DNA of 61,349 nucleotides from an uncultured Bacilli bacterium (GCA_934131175.1 CAKOZD010000008.1:1-61349); one strand, 5' to 3'; shown: positions 42,855-53,467, counted from the first letter of the stretch. A program made the numbers and translations. Notes: a model not told the origin generated them from the letters alone.

Positions 42855-43973
42855 TCAACTATTATTAGGTTTTAAATTATTTACTAATTCTTTACTTTTT
42901 GTTTTTTTAAAAATATTAGTTATAAAATTTGCTGTTTTCTTGTATAAAAAATCTATTAGTAAAGAAAGTATGAATGAAATTATAAATGTCAATATTAATG
43001 TTATTGGAATCAGAATTAATATGTTTATTAATCTATTTGGAGTAATAATCATATGTGTATACTTCATAACAAATTCTAATACAATTACATGAATCATATA
43101 AATATATAATGTGTTATTTGATATTTTTTTTATAATGTTTTCCACTTTATTATTTATCTTTAATTTATCATAATTATATTTAAATAGTAAAAATACTGCA
43201 CTTGCTGGTAACATTAAAAATATTGAATTTACTGTAAACATATTATCATTTCTCATATTAGTTATATAAAATAAATCTGCAACTGGTATTAATAGTGTCG
43301 ATATTATACCTGCTATATAAAATTTCTTTCTTGTTTCTTTTTTGATTTCATATTTATGTAAATAATATCCAAGAAATAAATAATTTATGCATATTGTTAA
43401 TGAAGAAAGTGGTATTCCTGTAAAAATAGTATGATTATATCGTGATGTAAACATGTATATAAAGTTAACTACGTTTCCTAGAATAAAAATTGTAATAATT
43501 AAATTTTTTATTTCTTTCTTTTTTAGTGATTTTATAAATGGATATAGAAATGGAATTAATATATATATTCTTATTATCTCATACATAAACCAAAGATGAT
43601 AATATACTCCTCCATAAGATAAAAGTGTTCTAATAAAATTTAAAATTAAAAATTGTTCATTTGCTTTATAAATGCTATATATGTAGTAAACAAGTGAAAA
43701 TATAGTAAACGTAATTATTAGTTTTGGCATTCTTTTTCTTAGATATTTTAAATAATCATTTTCTGGTTTTTTATTTAACATTAAAATACCAGTAACCATA
43801 AAAAATGAAGGTACTGCAATTCTATCAATTGAATCAAGTAATGAAAGAAAAAAGTAATATACTCGGTTAGAATTTATAAACACATCTCTATATACTGCTA
43901 GTACATGTATTAATACAACAAAAATTATTGCTAGTGCTTTTAGGGCATCGCAATATTTAATTCTATTTGTCAT
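42855..43973 (-). CDS. membrane acyltransferase (acyltransferase-3/OafA-like)
   Basis: The protein is 372 aa with about ten helices. The first holds FVVLIHVLAVYRD, whose His fits the catalytic position of acyltransferase-3 proteins; RIAVPSFFMVTG follows. AAAGGAG precedes the ATG. Such enzymes add acetyl or other acyl groups to glycans. A similar protein is at 53791-54939. The acceptor is probably the glycan made here. Confidence 0.88.
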   Translation of the reverse strand: MTNRIKYCDALKALAIIFVVLIHVLAVYRDVFINSNRVYYFFLSLLDSIDRIAVPSFFMVTGILMLNKKPENDYLKYLRKRMPKLIITFTIFSLVYYIYSIYKANEQFLILNFIRTLLSYGGVYYHLWFMYEIIRIYILIPFLYPFIKSLKKKEIKNLIITIFILGNVVNFIYMFTSRYNHTIFTGIPLSSLTICINYLFLGYYLHKYEIKKETRKKFYIAGIISTLLIPVADLFYITNMRNDNMFTVNSIFLMLPASAVFLLFKYNYDKLKINNKVENIIKKISNNTLYIYMIHVIVLEFVMKYTHMIITPNRLINILILIPITLILTFIISFILSLLIDFLYKKTANFITNIFKKTKSKELVNNLKPNNS

Positions 43974-44067
43974 AAGTTCATCTCCTTTAAAGTTTTGCTA
44001 TTCTTAATAAACATTATCTCATTATATTTTAAATTGATATTATTACTCTTGTCAACTTAATCCATAT

Positions 44068-44099
44068 ATAAAAAACTGCAACTTTTGTAATTGCAGTTT
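44068..44099 (-). terminator. terminator after the DUF6056-like gene
   Basis: Minus-strand stem AAACTGCAA/TTGCAGTTT, 9-nt loop, then T-rich. Confidence 0.7.
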
Positions 44100-44104
44100 C
44101 GTAA

Positions 44105-45421
44105 TTATTGTTTTACTTTTATTCCTTTAATTCCATAATATTTAGATATTGAATTATTTGGCCATACTTTTGAATCATCACCTATATCATTTAAACCATA
44201 GGCTGGATTTTTTGAATCAATAGTTACATATTTATAGAATTTAAACATTTTATCTTTGTTTGAATTATTGATAACTTTTGCTCTATAGTTCCATGTATGT
44301 CTCAAATTATTAATATCTCTTGCTGAATTAATATATTGTCCAATATAAATGACAGATAATATTATACAAAAATCTACTAATATAAATTTATATAAGCGAT
44401 TTATTTTATCTAAATCAAATGCAAGTATTGTTATTGCTATTACAAAGAAAATAATTGCTCCAGTCCATGCTCTTTCGGGGAATGTTGGTGATAAAACCAT
44501 TGCGTATGTTGCAGCAAATCCACCTAAAATAAAAGTATATGATTCTTTTTCTATTTTCTTTTTATGATATATTTTTAATGAAATTAATATAATAATTGCT
44601 ATTAAAAGTGGTAATAGTATATTTTCTAAATTATTTGTAATATCTAATGCTCTTCTAATAATTTTTATTATAATAAAAGTATCATCTTTAAATTCTGCAT
44701 TACGGACATAATTTCCTGGTGCACAAATCATAAATGCAAAGCCTACTAGAGTTCCAATTATTCCAAACAATCTTGTCTTTGATAACTCGAACTTTTTCTT
44801 TTCTACTTTATTTATTATAAGACTAGAGATTAAGATAATAATTAATCCAGCGGATGTGTTTTCATTTGTCCATCCTGCAAGTAATCCCAATACAAACATA
44901 AGTAATAGATTATACCATTTTTCACTTATTGAATTTTTTCTATATAACCATAGAAAATATAAAATTATAACTGTAGTCCATAAATAATTACAAGAACCAA
45001 TTAACCATATAAATGATTGTCCAAATACCGGAATCATAAACCATAAAATAAAATGTATTAATAATAACATATATGGATTATCTTTATTTTTCCTATTTAG
45101 TTTTCCATGTAAATATATAAGGTAAATTAAAACTGTATATATAATTGAATTTAGCACATTAAATATGGCTTTCGGAAATATCAGAAATGTTTGAGCAAAT
45201 GTATGAGCTACAGTTCTTCCACCCCAATTAAAATAATGCCATATTTGATAATTAAATATATCTATAACACTTGATATTCTTTTTCCATCTAAATTCAAAC
45301 CATAACTATAGTCATCAGCAAGTAATGGTGTTAAAAAGTTTAAAATCAGCATGAAAATAAATATTAAAAGCAAAAATATTTTCTTCTGATTTTTATTTAA
45401 AAATTTTGTTATTTTTTCCAA
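44105..45421 (-). CDS. DUF6056-like polytopic membrane protein
   Basis: The protein is 438 aa with about ten helices. An early loop has LLADDYSYG, followed by WHYFNWGGRTVAH and later WLIGSCNYLW, as in DUF6056 proteins. The acidic DD in the first outer loop resembles the catalytic site of GT-C glycosyltransferases, so lipid-linked sugar transfer is possible. It follows the GT2 gene by 13 nt. The last ~50 residues form a soluble tail. Confidence 0.75.
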   Translation of the reverse strand: MEKITKFLNKNQKKIFLLLIFIFMLILNFLTPLLADDYSYGLNLDGKRISSVIDIFNYQIWHYFNWGGRTVAHTFAQTFLIFPKAIFNVLNSIIYTVLIYLIYLHGKLNRKNKDNPYMLLLIHFILWFMIPVFGQSFIWLIGSCNYLWTTVIILYFLWLYRKNSISEKWYNLLLMFVLGLLAGWTNENTSAGLIIILISSLIINKVEKKKFELSKTRLFGIIGTLVGFAFMICAPGNYVRNAEFKDDTFIIIKIIRRALDITNNLENILLPLLIAIIILISLKIYHKKKIEKESYTFILGGFAATYAMVLSPTFPERAWTGAIIFFVIAITILAFDLDKINRLYKFILVDFCIILSVIYIGQYINSARDINNLRHTWNYRAKVINNSNKDKMFKFYKYVTIDSKNPAYGLNDIGDDSKVWPNNSISKYYGIKGIKVKQ

Positions 45422-45434
45422 GTTTATTCACTTC

Positions 45435-46388
45435 CTATTTGTAGAGTTTAACATATATTTTTGTTAATAACATATTTTTTTCAATTGTTCTTTTTAAAAA
45501 ACTTCTATTTTCATAATATTTATTATTTTTATAATCTGGTACTTCCTTTTTTAAGTATGAAAAAGCCTCATTAATAAATCTTATTCCAGTATTTTTATCT
45601 TCTTGCATACGTTGTTGAATTGTATAATTTGTAATAATTCTAACAGTTAGTTTATCAATTTTTTCTTTTAAATATTTTTTGCTCTTAGTGTACTTTCTAA
45701 TTATATCTATAATCTTAATAATATCAAACACTCTCTCGTCTCTAATAGTAGTTTCACTTTTTTCATGTATAACATAATAATTTAATGGTAAATTTACCTT
45801 TCCGATTTTTTTTGCACAATCTAGTGCTTCTATTACAAATGGTGCATCTTCATACTTTAAATTTTCTACAAATTTTATATTATTATTTTTTAGTAAGTCA
45901 GTTTTATATATTTTTGCCCATGGTGATAAATGTTCACATATAATATTAGGATTGTCTTTCAAAGATGAATTTTTAAAATTTGGTAATTTTACTTCTTCTT
46001 TTTTTCCATTATCAAAGTATCTATAATAATCGCAAATTACTATATCCAACTTATCTTTTTCTGCTTTTTCAAACATTTTTTCACATGCATTTAATTCTAA
46101 AAAATCATCACTATCTAAAAACATTATATATTTTCCAGTTGCTTTTTCAATTCCAAAGTTTCGTGTTTTACCAATACCTTGATTTTTATTTTTAAAATAT
46201 TTTATTCTTTTATCATTATATTTTTTTATTATTGTCTCTGAATTATCTGTTGAGCCATCATTTATAAGGATAATTTCTAATTCTTTTTTTGACTGATTAA
46301 TTATCGAATCGATACATTTATTTAAATATTTTTCAGCATTGTAAATAGGAACTATTATACTTATATCTTTTTTATTCACTTGAATCAT
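45435..46388 (-). CDS. GT2 glycosyltransferase
   Basis: The protein is 317 aa. It has the GT2 pattern ISIIVPIYNAEKYL, IILINDGSTDNS and MFLDSDDFLE (DxD). The C-terminal third is basic and soluble-looking. The ATG at 46388 overlaps the upstream gene by 17 nt; an in-frame GTG at 46379 is better placed after AAAAGGAT and may be the true start. It probably adds one sugar to the growing repeat. Confidence 0.92.
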   Translation of the reverse strand: MIQVNKKDISIIVPIYNAEKYLNKCIDSIINQSKKELEIILINDGSTDNSETIIKKYNDKRIKYFKNKNQGIGKTRNFGIEKATGKYIMFLDSDDFLELNACEKMFEKAEKDKLDIVICDYYRYFDNGKKEEVKLPNFKNSSLKDNPNIICEHLSPWAKIYKTDLLKNNNIKFVENLKYEDAPFVIEALDCAKKIGKVNLPLNYYVIHEKSETTIRDERVFDIIKIIDIIRKYTKSKKYLKEKIDKLTVRIITNYTIQQRMQEDKNTGIRFINEAFSYLKKEVPDYKNNKYYENRSFLKRTIEKNMLLTKIYVKLYK

Positions 46389-47322
46389 CCTTTTCAGTTA
46401 CAGATGATATATATATAGGTCTTTTCTTTACTTCTAAATATAGTTTAGACATATACATTCCGATTATACCTAAAAAGAATAATTGAACACCGCTTACAAA
46501 TATTATTATACAAGCAAGACTTGGCCATCCACCAACTGGGTCTCCAAATGCTAGTGTTTTTACAATTATGACAATAATTGCGATGAAAGCTATTAAGCAG
46601 AAAATAAGTCCAACTATAGCAGATATTACTAAAGGTGTTGTTGAAAAAGCAAGAATTCCTTCTAAAGCATATTTAAATAATTTCCAAAAACTAAATTTAG
46701 ATTCTCCTGCCACTCTATCTGGTGCATTATACTCAATCCATTTTGTATTAAAGCCAACAAAAGAGAAAATACCTTTAGAATATCTATTATATTCTTTCAT
46801 ACTTACTATAGCATCAACCATTTTTCTCTTCATTAATCTAAAGTCTCTTGCTCCCGGAACTTGTGGAGTTGAAGAAATTTTAGCAATTAATTTATACCAG
46901 CAATTAGTACAAAATTTTCTGATAAAATTATAACCGATATGTTGAGGACTGCATAATGCTACACAGTCATATCCTTCTTCTTTTATATCATGATACATTG
47001 TTTTAATCATACTAGGTGGGTCTTGCATATCTGCGTCCATTATTGCAACATAATCTCCAGTTGCATTTTCAAGGCCTGCATACATTCCACCTTCTTTACC
47101 AAAATTTCTGGAAAATGAAATAAATCTTACTCTATCATCTTTTTTTGCTAATTCTTTTAAAATACTTAATGTTTTGTCTTTACTACCATCATTAATAAAT
47201 AAAAACTCAAAATTCACTTCTTTCATTTCTTTAGAAATTTTATTAATTTCCTTATAAAAAATTGGTAATGATTCTTCCTCATTATAACAAGGAACTACAA
47301 TTGATATTTTTTCTTTTTTCAT
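46372..47322 (-). CDS. GtrB/DPM1-like polyprenyl-phosphate glycosyltransferase
   Basis: The protein is 316 aa. A GT2 domain (ISIVVPCYNEEESL, FINDGSKDKT, AIMDADMQDPP) is followed by two C-terminal helices (about 230-255 and 270-293) with the family's final FLGIIGMYMSKLYLEVKKRP. These enzymes charge undecaprenyl phosphate with a sugar for transfer outside by a GT-C enzyme. The GtrII-like gene 138 nt upstream is a candidate partner. Confidence 0.95.
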   Translation of the reverse strand: MKKEKISIVVPCYNEEESLPIFYKEINKISKEMKEVNFEFLFINDGSKDKTLSILKELAKKDDRVRFISFSRNFGKEGGMYAGLENATGDYVAIMDADMQDPPSMIKTMYHDIKEEGYDCVALCSPQHIGYNFIRKFCTNCWYKLIAKISSTPQVPGARDFRLMKRKMVDAIVSMKEYNRYSKGIFSFVGFNTKWIEYNAPDRVAGESKFSFWKLFKYALEGILAFSTTPLVISAIVGLIFCLIAFIAIIVIIVKTLAFGDPVGGWPSLACIIIFVSGVQLFFLGIIGMYMSKLYLEVKKRPIYISSVTEKDDSSE

Positions 47323-47384
47323 AACTTTACCTCTACTTCTTTTTTATTGTCCTTCTCTACCCTTTATATTATTTCTTTACTGCT

Positions 47385-47413
47385 ATTATATCATCTTAGT
47401 TAGTCTTAAGCAA
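47385..47413 (-). promoter_or_regulatory. promoter of the gtrB-like gene
   Basis: TTGCTT (47408-47413), 17 nt, TATAAT (47385-47390) on minus. Confidence 0.55.
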
Positions 47414-47460
47414 TTTTTAGACTTACTTATATTATAATTATTTATTTAACATTTTTCCTA

Positions 47461-48984
47461 TTACATTTTTTTCAATCTAACTAAGACATAATTATCTTTT
47501 TGATAAATTGAATGATATCTAGTTTCTTTTACTAATTTCATCTCTTTATCTGAAATTTTATTTTTTGTTAATGTATTGAATTCTATGTTTGGAATATCAT
47601 AGTATGTGGCAATTTCATATACTTGTAATATAGAATTATTATCTCCTAATGTAGTTGGTAGTAATTTATTAAATACTGGTAGTTTATCAACTATTCCATC
47701 AATTTTCCTAGATCTTCCTACCGTTCCTTCTATATCTATTTTAAGTGTTTCTTCATTTTTTACATCTAAATTATTTATATCATTTATTAGCAATGTTAAT
47801 CTAAGCTGATTGTATTTAAACTGTTCGAAACACGCATTACCAAAAATTAAAGAAGTAGTAAAAAATGCATATGCTAGACAAATTGATAATACTTTTATAA
47901 TTAAATTATGATTACCACTACAACTTATTATTGCAAGAATTGATATAAGTATAAAAAATGCATACATTGATCTTGGTTGAAATATTGGTTCTGTTAAAAA
48001 TGGATATGCACCAAATACTAATAAAAACATTAGGATTAACGATATAGTTGTTGCTATTATAGATATTACTTTTTTTTCTTTACTTTGTATTATTTCTTTT
48101 AATATAAAAATTACTATAATTGCAATGATAATTATTAACCAAATTAATTTTAATTCTTCACATATAATTGAATAAAATTTTTCATAATTAGATATTGATT
48201 TTGGAATAAAATCTTTTAAACTTAAAATCTGTGGATTTATATATGAACCAGATGTATCTGGTAATATTAATTTGAATATTATTAGACCAAGGCCATATCC
48301 TATTACTGATTTATAAATAAATTTGAATATTTCTTTTTTTTCTTCTTTATTATTAAACATAGTTAGAGCTAAAATTATTGTAATTATAGGAAATATTCCA
48401 GATGAGGCTTGATAACTTGATGCCATTAAAAATGTACAAATAATACTTACTATAACAAATAAGGTATTTTTATTTGCCTCTTCTTTTTTATAAAACATAA
48501 ATGGAATAGTAGCAAATAAAACTGATAGTGCCATGTACGGTGCATCATACTTGTATGCGTAACATTCTAAAAAATATGGATTCATTCCGATTGGTAAAGA
48601 GGCTACTATGTGATACCATTTTATCTTTTTTCCTTTTAGTAATATTCTTAATATTATGGTACTTGCTAAGGCCATAATTACTATTGCTAAAAGTGTTGTA
48701 AATGGTGATATATCTGATATATTACTACTTCCATGTAAAAGTATTGATAAATAGTCTGATACATATCTTCCAAATCCAAAATCACGATATCCATATCTAA
48801 CTCTTCCAAGATCATCTTTATAATTAATGTTTGCTCTAATTAATGGTATAAGAGCAATAAAATATATTAAAGAGAATATTAGAATATATTTATAGTTTTC
48901 TTTTATAAACTTTTTTATATTTTTATTAATAAGAAATATCTTTTTCTTTATAAAATTATAACTTTCCTTTATCTTTATTTTCAT
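47461..48984 (-). CDS. GtrII-like membrane glucosyltransferase
   Basis: The protein is 507 aa with about ten helices. The first outer loop reads NYKDDLGRVRYGYRDFGFGR, followed by DISPFTTLLAI and a conserved PYFLECYAYKYDAP. This matches GtrII-type (PF14264) GT-C enzymes that use polyprenyl-phosphate sugars to decorate surface glycans. The C-terminal ~110 residues are a soluble outer domain. It begins 6 nt after the upstream GT2 gene. Confidence 0.85.
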   Translation of the reverse strand: MKIKIKESYNFIKKKIFLINKNIKKFIKENYKYILIFSLIYFIALIPLIRANINYKDDLGRVRYGYRDFGFGRYVSDYLSILLHGSSNISDISPFTTLLAIVIMALASTIILRILLKGKKIKWYHIVASLPIGMNPYFLECYAYKYDAPYMALSVLFATIPFMFYKKEEANKNTLFVIVSIICTFLMASSYQASSGIFPIITIILALTMFNNKEEKKEIFKFIYKSVIGYGLGLIIFKLILPDTSGSYINPQILSLKDFIPKSISNYEKFYSIICEELKLIWLIIIIAIIVIFILKEIIQSKEKKVISIIATTISLILMFLLVFGAYPFLTEPIFQPRSMYAFFILISILAIISCSGNHNLIIKVLSICLAYAFFTTSLIFGNACFEQFKYNQLRLTLLINDINNLDVKNEETLKIDIEGTVGRSRKIDGIVDKLPVFNKLLPTTLGDNNSILQVYEIATYYDIPNIEFNTLTKNKISDKEMKLVKETRYHSIYQKDNYVLVRLKKM

Positions 48985-48990
48985 TTTTCA

Positions 48991-49908
48991 TTAACCCTTT
49001 ATCTTAAAATAAATTTTTGGACTTATTTTTACCAAGACTTTTTTTATTTTTCTAGATACTGTATTTGTCAATAAATTATCATATACTTTATCTTCTCTTA
49101 ACATTTTCTTATATTTCTTATAATCTTTATATTTTAGTTCACATATTTTTTCTATTAAACTATTTGAAATATAACTCTTAAATACTTCTGTATTTCCTTT
49201 TATATTTTCACTTTCTTTAAACAAATATTTATAATGATTGTAAAAATCTTTTACTTGTTTTTTTGTTTTATTATAATTTTTACTATTCATTATACTTCCT
49301 GTTCTTTGTACATAATTATATCCTATGTATGATATTGAACTTACTTTTTGGGCTTTTCTAACAACTAGTGGAATTAATCCGTAATCTTCATGTATTGTAC
49401 CTTTAGCAAAAGAGAATTTTTCTTTTTCATAGTATTTTCTGTTTATCGCATAACACCAAGCATTTTCTATAAAATGATAGTTAACAATACGAGAAAAAGC
49501 TTCTTCTCCATTTAAATTTTTAAATGCTTGTTCATTATATTCAATTACTTTACCATTGTCATATACTTCTTTTATTTGAAATCTAACTATATCTGTATCT
49601 TTTTCTATCACTTTATTAATTTCTTTTAAAGTGTTTTTTTCTAAATAATCATCAGAATCTAAAAATAAGATATATTCGCCTTTAGCTTTTTTTGCTCCAT
49701 TATTTCTTGCTGTACTTAATCCTTGATTTTCCTGATTAATTATTTTAAACGGATATTTATTAACAATATCCATACTATTGTCTTTTGTTCCATCATTTAC
49801 GACAATAACTTCATAATCTTTAAATGTTTGATTTTTTACACTTTCTAAACATCTTCCTATATACTCTTCTACATTATATACTGGAATAATTATACTAAAC
49901 TTTGGCAT
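48991..49908 (-). CDS. GT2 glycosyltransferase
   Basis: The protein is 305 aa with FSIIIPVYNVEEYIGRC, VIVVNDGTKDNS and ILFLDSDDYLE. The C-terminus is Lys/Tyr-rich. AGAGGTGAT precedes the ATG. A decayed relative lies at 53468-53650; the two share the N-terminal KF..I..VYN, the middle YNHYKYL and the final KIYF.IK. The promoter upstream belongs to the conserved family noted at four sites. Confidence 0.92.
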   Translation of the reverse strand: MPKFSIIIPVYNVEEYIGRCLESVKNQTFKDYEVIVVNDGTKDNSMDIVNKYPFKIINQENQGLSTARNNGAKKAKGEYILFLDSDDYLEKNTLKEINKVIEKDTDIVRFQIKEVYDNGKVIEYNEQAFKNLNGEEAFSRIVNYHFIENAWCYAINRKYYEKEKFSFAKGTIHEDYGLIPLVVRKAQKVSSISYIGYNYVQRTGSIMNSKNYNKTKKQVKDFYNHYKYLFKESENIKGNTEVFKSYISNSLIEKICELKYKDYKKYKKMLREDKVYDNLLTNTVSRKIKKVLVKISPKIYFKIKG

Positions 49909-49948
49909 TATATCACCTCTAGCACGACAATTTGTTGTCTTTTCTTTT

Positions 49949-49977
49949 ATTTTAGCAAATACTCATATAAAAGTCTA
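49949..49977 (-). promoter_or_regulatory. conserved glycan-locus promoter, copy A
   Basis: On minus TAGACT (49972-49977), 17 nt, TAAAAT (49949-49954), preceded by ATTTA. The spacer is also conserved with copies C and D (TTATAT, AGT, TTTG). It lies 41 nt above the GT2 start. Confidence 0.65.
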
Positions 49978-50001
49978 TAAATATAACTTAACGTCATTTG
50001 G

Positions 50002-50028
50002 TAAAAAAAATCAACTAAGTAGTTGATT
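50002..50028 (-). terminator. terminator after the GDSL gene
   Basis: Minus-strand ATCAACTA/TAGTTGAT stem and eight T. Confidence 0.75.
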
Positions 50029-50029
50029 T

Positions 50030-50689
50030 CTATTCATACATATACTTCATAAGTATTTCTGTAATTTTAGCATAACCTAAATCGTTAGGATGTAGTCCAT
50101 CTTTTGTATATCCTTCATAAAACATTTCATCTGAATTAGTTAATCCATCAAATGCATCTACATATGTAATATTCTTTTCGTTCTTACAAAAGTTTTCTAA
50201 TTTTTTGTTTATAGTTTTTATCTCACTTATATGTCTATCATGAGCACCACTCATATTATTATTTACAGGTAATATTGATAAAATATATACTTTAGCATTC
50301 TTCCTATTTTTTCTAATCTTTTGTGCAATTTTCTTTATATTGTTATATACTTCTTCATTTAATTCATCGCTATCTTCCCACTCAATATCATTAGTTCCAA
50401 TTAGTAAAAATACTTTTGTAGGATTATATTTATATACTCTTTCTTCCATGTCCTTTAAAATATCTGTTGTTTTGTTTCCTGCAATTCCACTATTAACAAC
50501 AGGAAAATCATCATATATTTTTTCTGTAGGATACCAATCAAAAATTGAATCTCCTAAAAACACAATATTTTCATCTTGATTAATCTTTTTTTGACTTTTT
50601 TTATTTATAGCTGAAACATTTAAAATAGAACTTATAATTAAACTAATTATAAATGTAAAGCCAATACTCATTTTTAGAATTTTTTTCAT
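50030..50689 (-). CDS. membrane-anchored or secreted SGNH/GDSL esterase
   Basis: The protein is 219 aa from the ATG at 50689; an in-frame GTG at 50698 is an alternative. A signal or anchor helix (4-24) is followed by the SGNH blocks: FLGDSIFDW (Ser), SGIAGNKT (Gly), LIGTNDIEW (Asn), and DGLHPND with the Asp/His pair. It probably removes or adds acyl groups on envelope glycans outside the cell, consistent with acyltransferases in the same locus. Confidence 0.9.
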   Translation of the reverse strand: MKKILKMSIGFTFIISLIISSILNVSAINKKSQKKINQDENIVFLGDSIFDWYPTEKIYDDFPVVNSGIAGNKTTDILKDMEERVYKYNPTKVFLLIGTNDIEWEDSDELNEEVYNNIKKIAQKIRKNRKNAKVYILSILPVNNNMSGAHDRHISEIKTINKKLENFCKNEKNITYVDAFDGLTNSDEMFYEGYTKDGLHPNDLGYAKITEILMKYMYE

Positions 50690-50821
50690 AATTACCACTA
50701 CCCATTTCTTTATATAAGAATATTTTATTAGTTTTAAATATCAAATAACCTAATATATTATATCAAGGTTACTATAAATTTTATATATTTTTTTAAATAT
50801 ATTTGTACATTTGTCATTATT

Positions 50822-50851
50822 TTTTTATCAAAATACTTTTATATAAGTCTA
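50822..50851 (-). promoter_or_regulatory. conserved glycan-locus promoter, copy B
   Basis: TAGACT (50846-50851) and TAAAAA (50822-50827) on minus, 18-nt spacer; the upstream ATTTA and spacer match the other copies. It lies about 130 nt above the GDSL gene; the weak -10 lowers confidence. Confidence 0.45.
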
Positions 50852-50860
50852 TAAATACGA

Positions 50861-50890
50861 AGTAAATAAAAGTACTCATAGGAGTACTAA
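50861..50890 (-). terminator. terminator after the YfhO gene
   Basis: AGTACTC/GAGTACT stem, 4-nt loop, T-rich end on minus. Nearly identical to that at 55015-55046, and followed by the same promoter family. Confidence 0.7.
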
Positions 50891-50952
50891 TTATCGTTGT
50901 ATTATAAATATATTTGTAATGATTCTTCATCACTATAATAATGAACTACTAT

Positions 50953-53457
50953 TTAAGGTCTTTCTTTTATGACTTTATTTCTATTTTTTTTCTTTTTTTG
51001 CTTATTTACCATATCGTACACCAGCAATATAATTCCTAAAATAGAAGCATACATTCCTAATGTAAAACCAGTTGGTGTATATTTAAATTCAATTATATTA
51101 TTTCCTTTTGGAACTTCTATTCCTGTGAAACCATTTGGCAGTTCTATTGTGTTAACTTTCTTACCATTTATTTTTACTTTCCATCCTTTTTCATATACAA
51201 TCGATGTGAACATTAGTATATTTTTTTTGTTATTTATTGAAGCTTTAATATAACTTTCGTTGTTCTTCTTAATTTTTAGTACATTTTTATTTAGCTTATT
51301 ATAACAGTCTTTAAATATTTCATTATCATATTTATAAAGTTTTAAATTTATTTTTTGGTTTTTTTCTCCTTTACTTATAGTAACTTTTTTTACTTTTCTT
51401 GGAATATATACTATTGTATTTGCTCCATCGTTTATTTCAAATGTATCTTTAACTAACTTGTCATCAAAATACATCTTTAAGCAATTTTGTTCTAAGCCAT
51501 CTATTAAAATAAATAATTCATCATCATCTTTTTCAAAATCATAAATATTATCTGTATCATATTTCTCAAAAACATTTTTTTTCGTATTAGTCATTGCTTT
51601 TAGTGTTTCATTAATATTATCAATAGGATTATTTGTTAAAACTAAATCTTTGAGTTTATCTGATACTTCATATCCTAATGGTAATGCATACTTATATTCA
51701 TATACATATTTTTCAATATTCTTATAATCATCACTATCATAGTATAAATTATTTTTATTTTTATTAAATTGATATTTTATTCCAAGAATTGACATCATAA
51801 CTGGTGTTGTATCTGTACAATTTTCTGGTATTAAACTTTGTCTTAATCCATAGTTAGTAAGTATTTCTTTATTTTTCTTACCATACAAAGAACTATAATG
51901 CATCATTCCATTATAATTAAACAAATAAGAATCATTAATTGATCTTCTAATTCTTGATTCAATTCTATAAAATTCTTTATTATTAGATTTATACTTGTTT
52001 ACTCTTTTTTCTTCATCTTTAACTAAATTTATAAAATCGGATTTTTTCACGTATTCCATATTCTTTATAATTAAGTAGCCATTAGTTAATAGTTCAATTG
52101 ATACCATAATAACACATAATATTTTAATTAATGTCTTCTTATTTTGAGAAAAATAAAATAGAAAACTATTTATAATCAAAAATAAAAGTGTTATTAATTC
52201 TTTTTTATTATTTATACTGCTTAGTTGAAAACAATTAATTAATGATACCATAATACATATTGCTATTACGATTTTTATATAATCTTGTGTTTCTATCTTT
52301 TTAAAATTCTCCACACTTTTAGATGCTAAGAATATGAGCATAAAACTAAAAATAAACGAATATCTAAATGTGAAAAAAACTGGTTCTTGAAGCATGTGAA
52401 ACAATAAATTAAGTGGAATTAATGAAAAGGCTATATATATAATTAAAATTAAACTTCCATAGACCATTTTTTCAATATTAGGTATTTTTTTATTTACAAA
52501 ATAGGATATTGCAAGTACTAAAGTAATCATTCCACAGTATATATTTGGAGCTCCAAAACCTAGTTGTTCTTTAGAAAATGCTCCTATAAAATATCTTGAT
52601 ATTGACGTTAATTGACTGTAATATAATCCAAATTGAAAAGAATTTCCTTTAATATCCATTTTTGAATTAACTAAATTTATAAGTACTGGTATTAATATAA
52701 TTGAGGAAATTAATAATGTAATTATTGTTGCTTTAATATACTTTAATATTATTTGCTTAAAATCTTTATCTTTATTTTTATATTTTATTATTAAGTTCGC
52801 TATCATCCACAACACAGTGAATAAACCTACCATGTATCCAGTATAAAAGTTAGATATTATACATATTACTAAAGAAAAAACATATAAAAAATAAGACTTA
52901 TTATTTAAAATATTATTTAATCCCAATATAACAATTGGTAACCATATACAACTATCCAACCACATGATATTTTGTGAATATACTAAATTATAAGACATTA
53001 ATGCATACATTATTGAAAATATTATTATATTATATTTATTATTTTTTGTTGTTTTATTTAATAAAATGGACATTGTTAAAGCACAAAAACCTATTTTAAT
53101 AATATTTAACATAAGTATGCCTTCAGTTATATTTTGTTGATTAAAAAATAATAATAAAAAATTCAGTGGACTTGAAATATAGTATGCAAAAAGTCCATAC
53201 GCATTGCTTCCAAGATTCATTGTAAAATTATAAAATATATTTCCGTGTCCAGTTATAATATGTTTAAAATACATTAAATAATTTACATATTGACCACTCA
53301 TATCCATTGTTAATATTGTTTTATCACCAAATGGATAAATATGATTAAGTGCATAAATTAAAATAATTATTAATGATGACATAAAAAAAGATATAAAATA
53401 AACATTGTTTTTTTTGTTAAAAATCTTTTCTTTTAACATTTTAATTAATTTTTTCAT
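50953..53457 (-). CDS. YfhO-family polytopic membrane protein
   Basis: The protein is 834 aa. About 13 helices, an early outer loop (FGDKTILTMDMSGQYVNYLMYF, then NFTMNLGSNAYG) and a C-terminal beta domain with EKGWKVKINGKKV and a final helix are all YfhO features. Family members such as those in Gram-positive bacteria add sugars to lipoteichoic or wall polymers. The ATG is at 53457. It is paralogous to 25732-28275 but distant. Confidence 0.88.
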   Translation of the reverse strand: MKKLIKMLKEKIFNKKNNVYFISFFMSSLIIILIYALNHIYPFGDKTILTMDMSGQYVNYLMYFKHIITGHGNIFYNFTMNLGSNAYGLFAYYISSPLNFLLLFFNQQNITEGILMLNIIKIGFCALTMSILLNKTTKNNKYNIIIFSIMYALMSYNLVYSQNIMWLDSCIWLPIVILGLNNILNNKSYFLYVFSLVICIISNFYTGYMVGLFTVLWMIANLIIKYKNKDKDFKQIILKYIKATIITLLISSIILIPVLINLVNSKMDIKGNSFQFGLYYSQLTSISRYFIGAFSKEQLGFGAPNIYCGMITLVLAISYFVNKKIPNIEKMVYGSLILIIYIAFSLIPLNLLFHMLQEPVFFTFRYSFIFSFMLIFLASKSVENFKKIETQDYIKIVIAICIMVSLINCFQLSSINNKKELITLLFLIINSFLFYFSQNKKTLIKILCVIMVSIELLTNGYLIIKNMEYVKKSDFINLVKDEEKRVNKYKSNNKEFYRIESRIRRSINDSYLFNYNGMMHYSSLYGKKNKEILTNYGLRQSLIPENCTDTTPVMMSILGIKYQFNKNKNNLYYDSDDYKNIEKYVYEYKYALPLGYEVSDKLKDLVLTNNPIDNINETLKAMTNTKKNVFEKYDTDNIYDFEKDDDELFILIDGLEQNCLKMYFDDKLVKDTFEINDGANTIVYIPRKVKKVTISKGEKNQKINLKLYKYDNEIFKDCYNKLNKNVLKIKKNNESYIKASINNKKNILMFTSIVYEKGWKVKINGKKVNTIELPNGFTGIEVPKGNNIIEFKYTPTGFTLGMYASILGIILLVYDMVNKQKKKKNRNKVIKERP

Positions 53458-53467
53458 AACTTTACCT

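Noticed and set aside
44349..44567. 72-aa plus-strand ORF opposite the DUF6056-like gene
   Set aside because: Antisense shadow with no ribosome site inside a conserved membrane protein gene.
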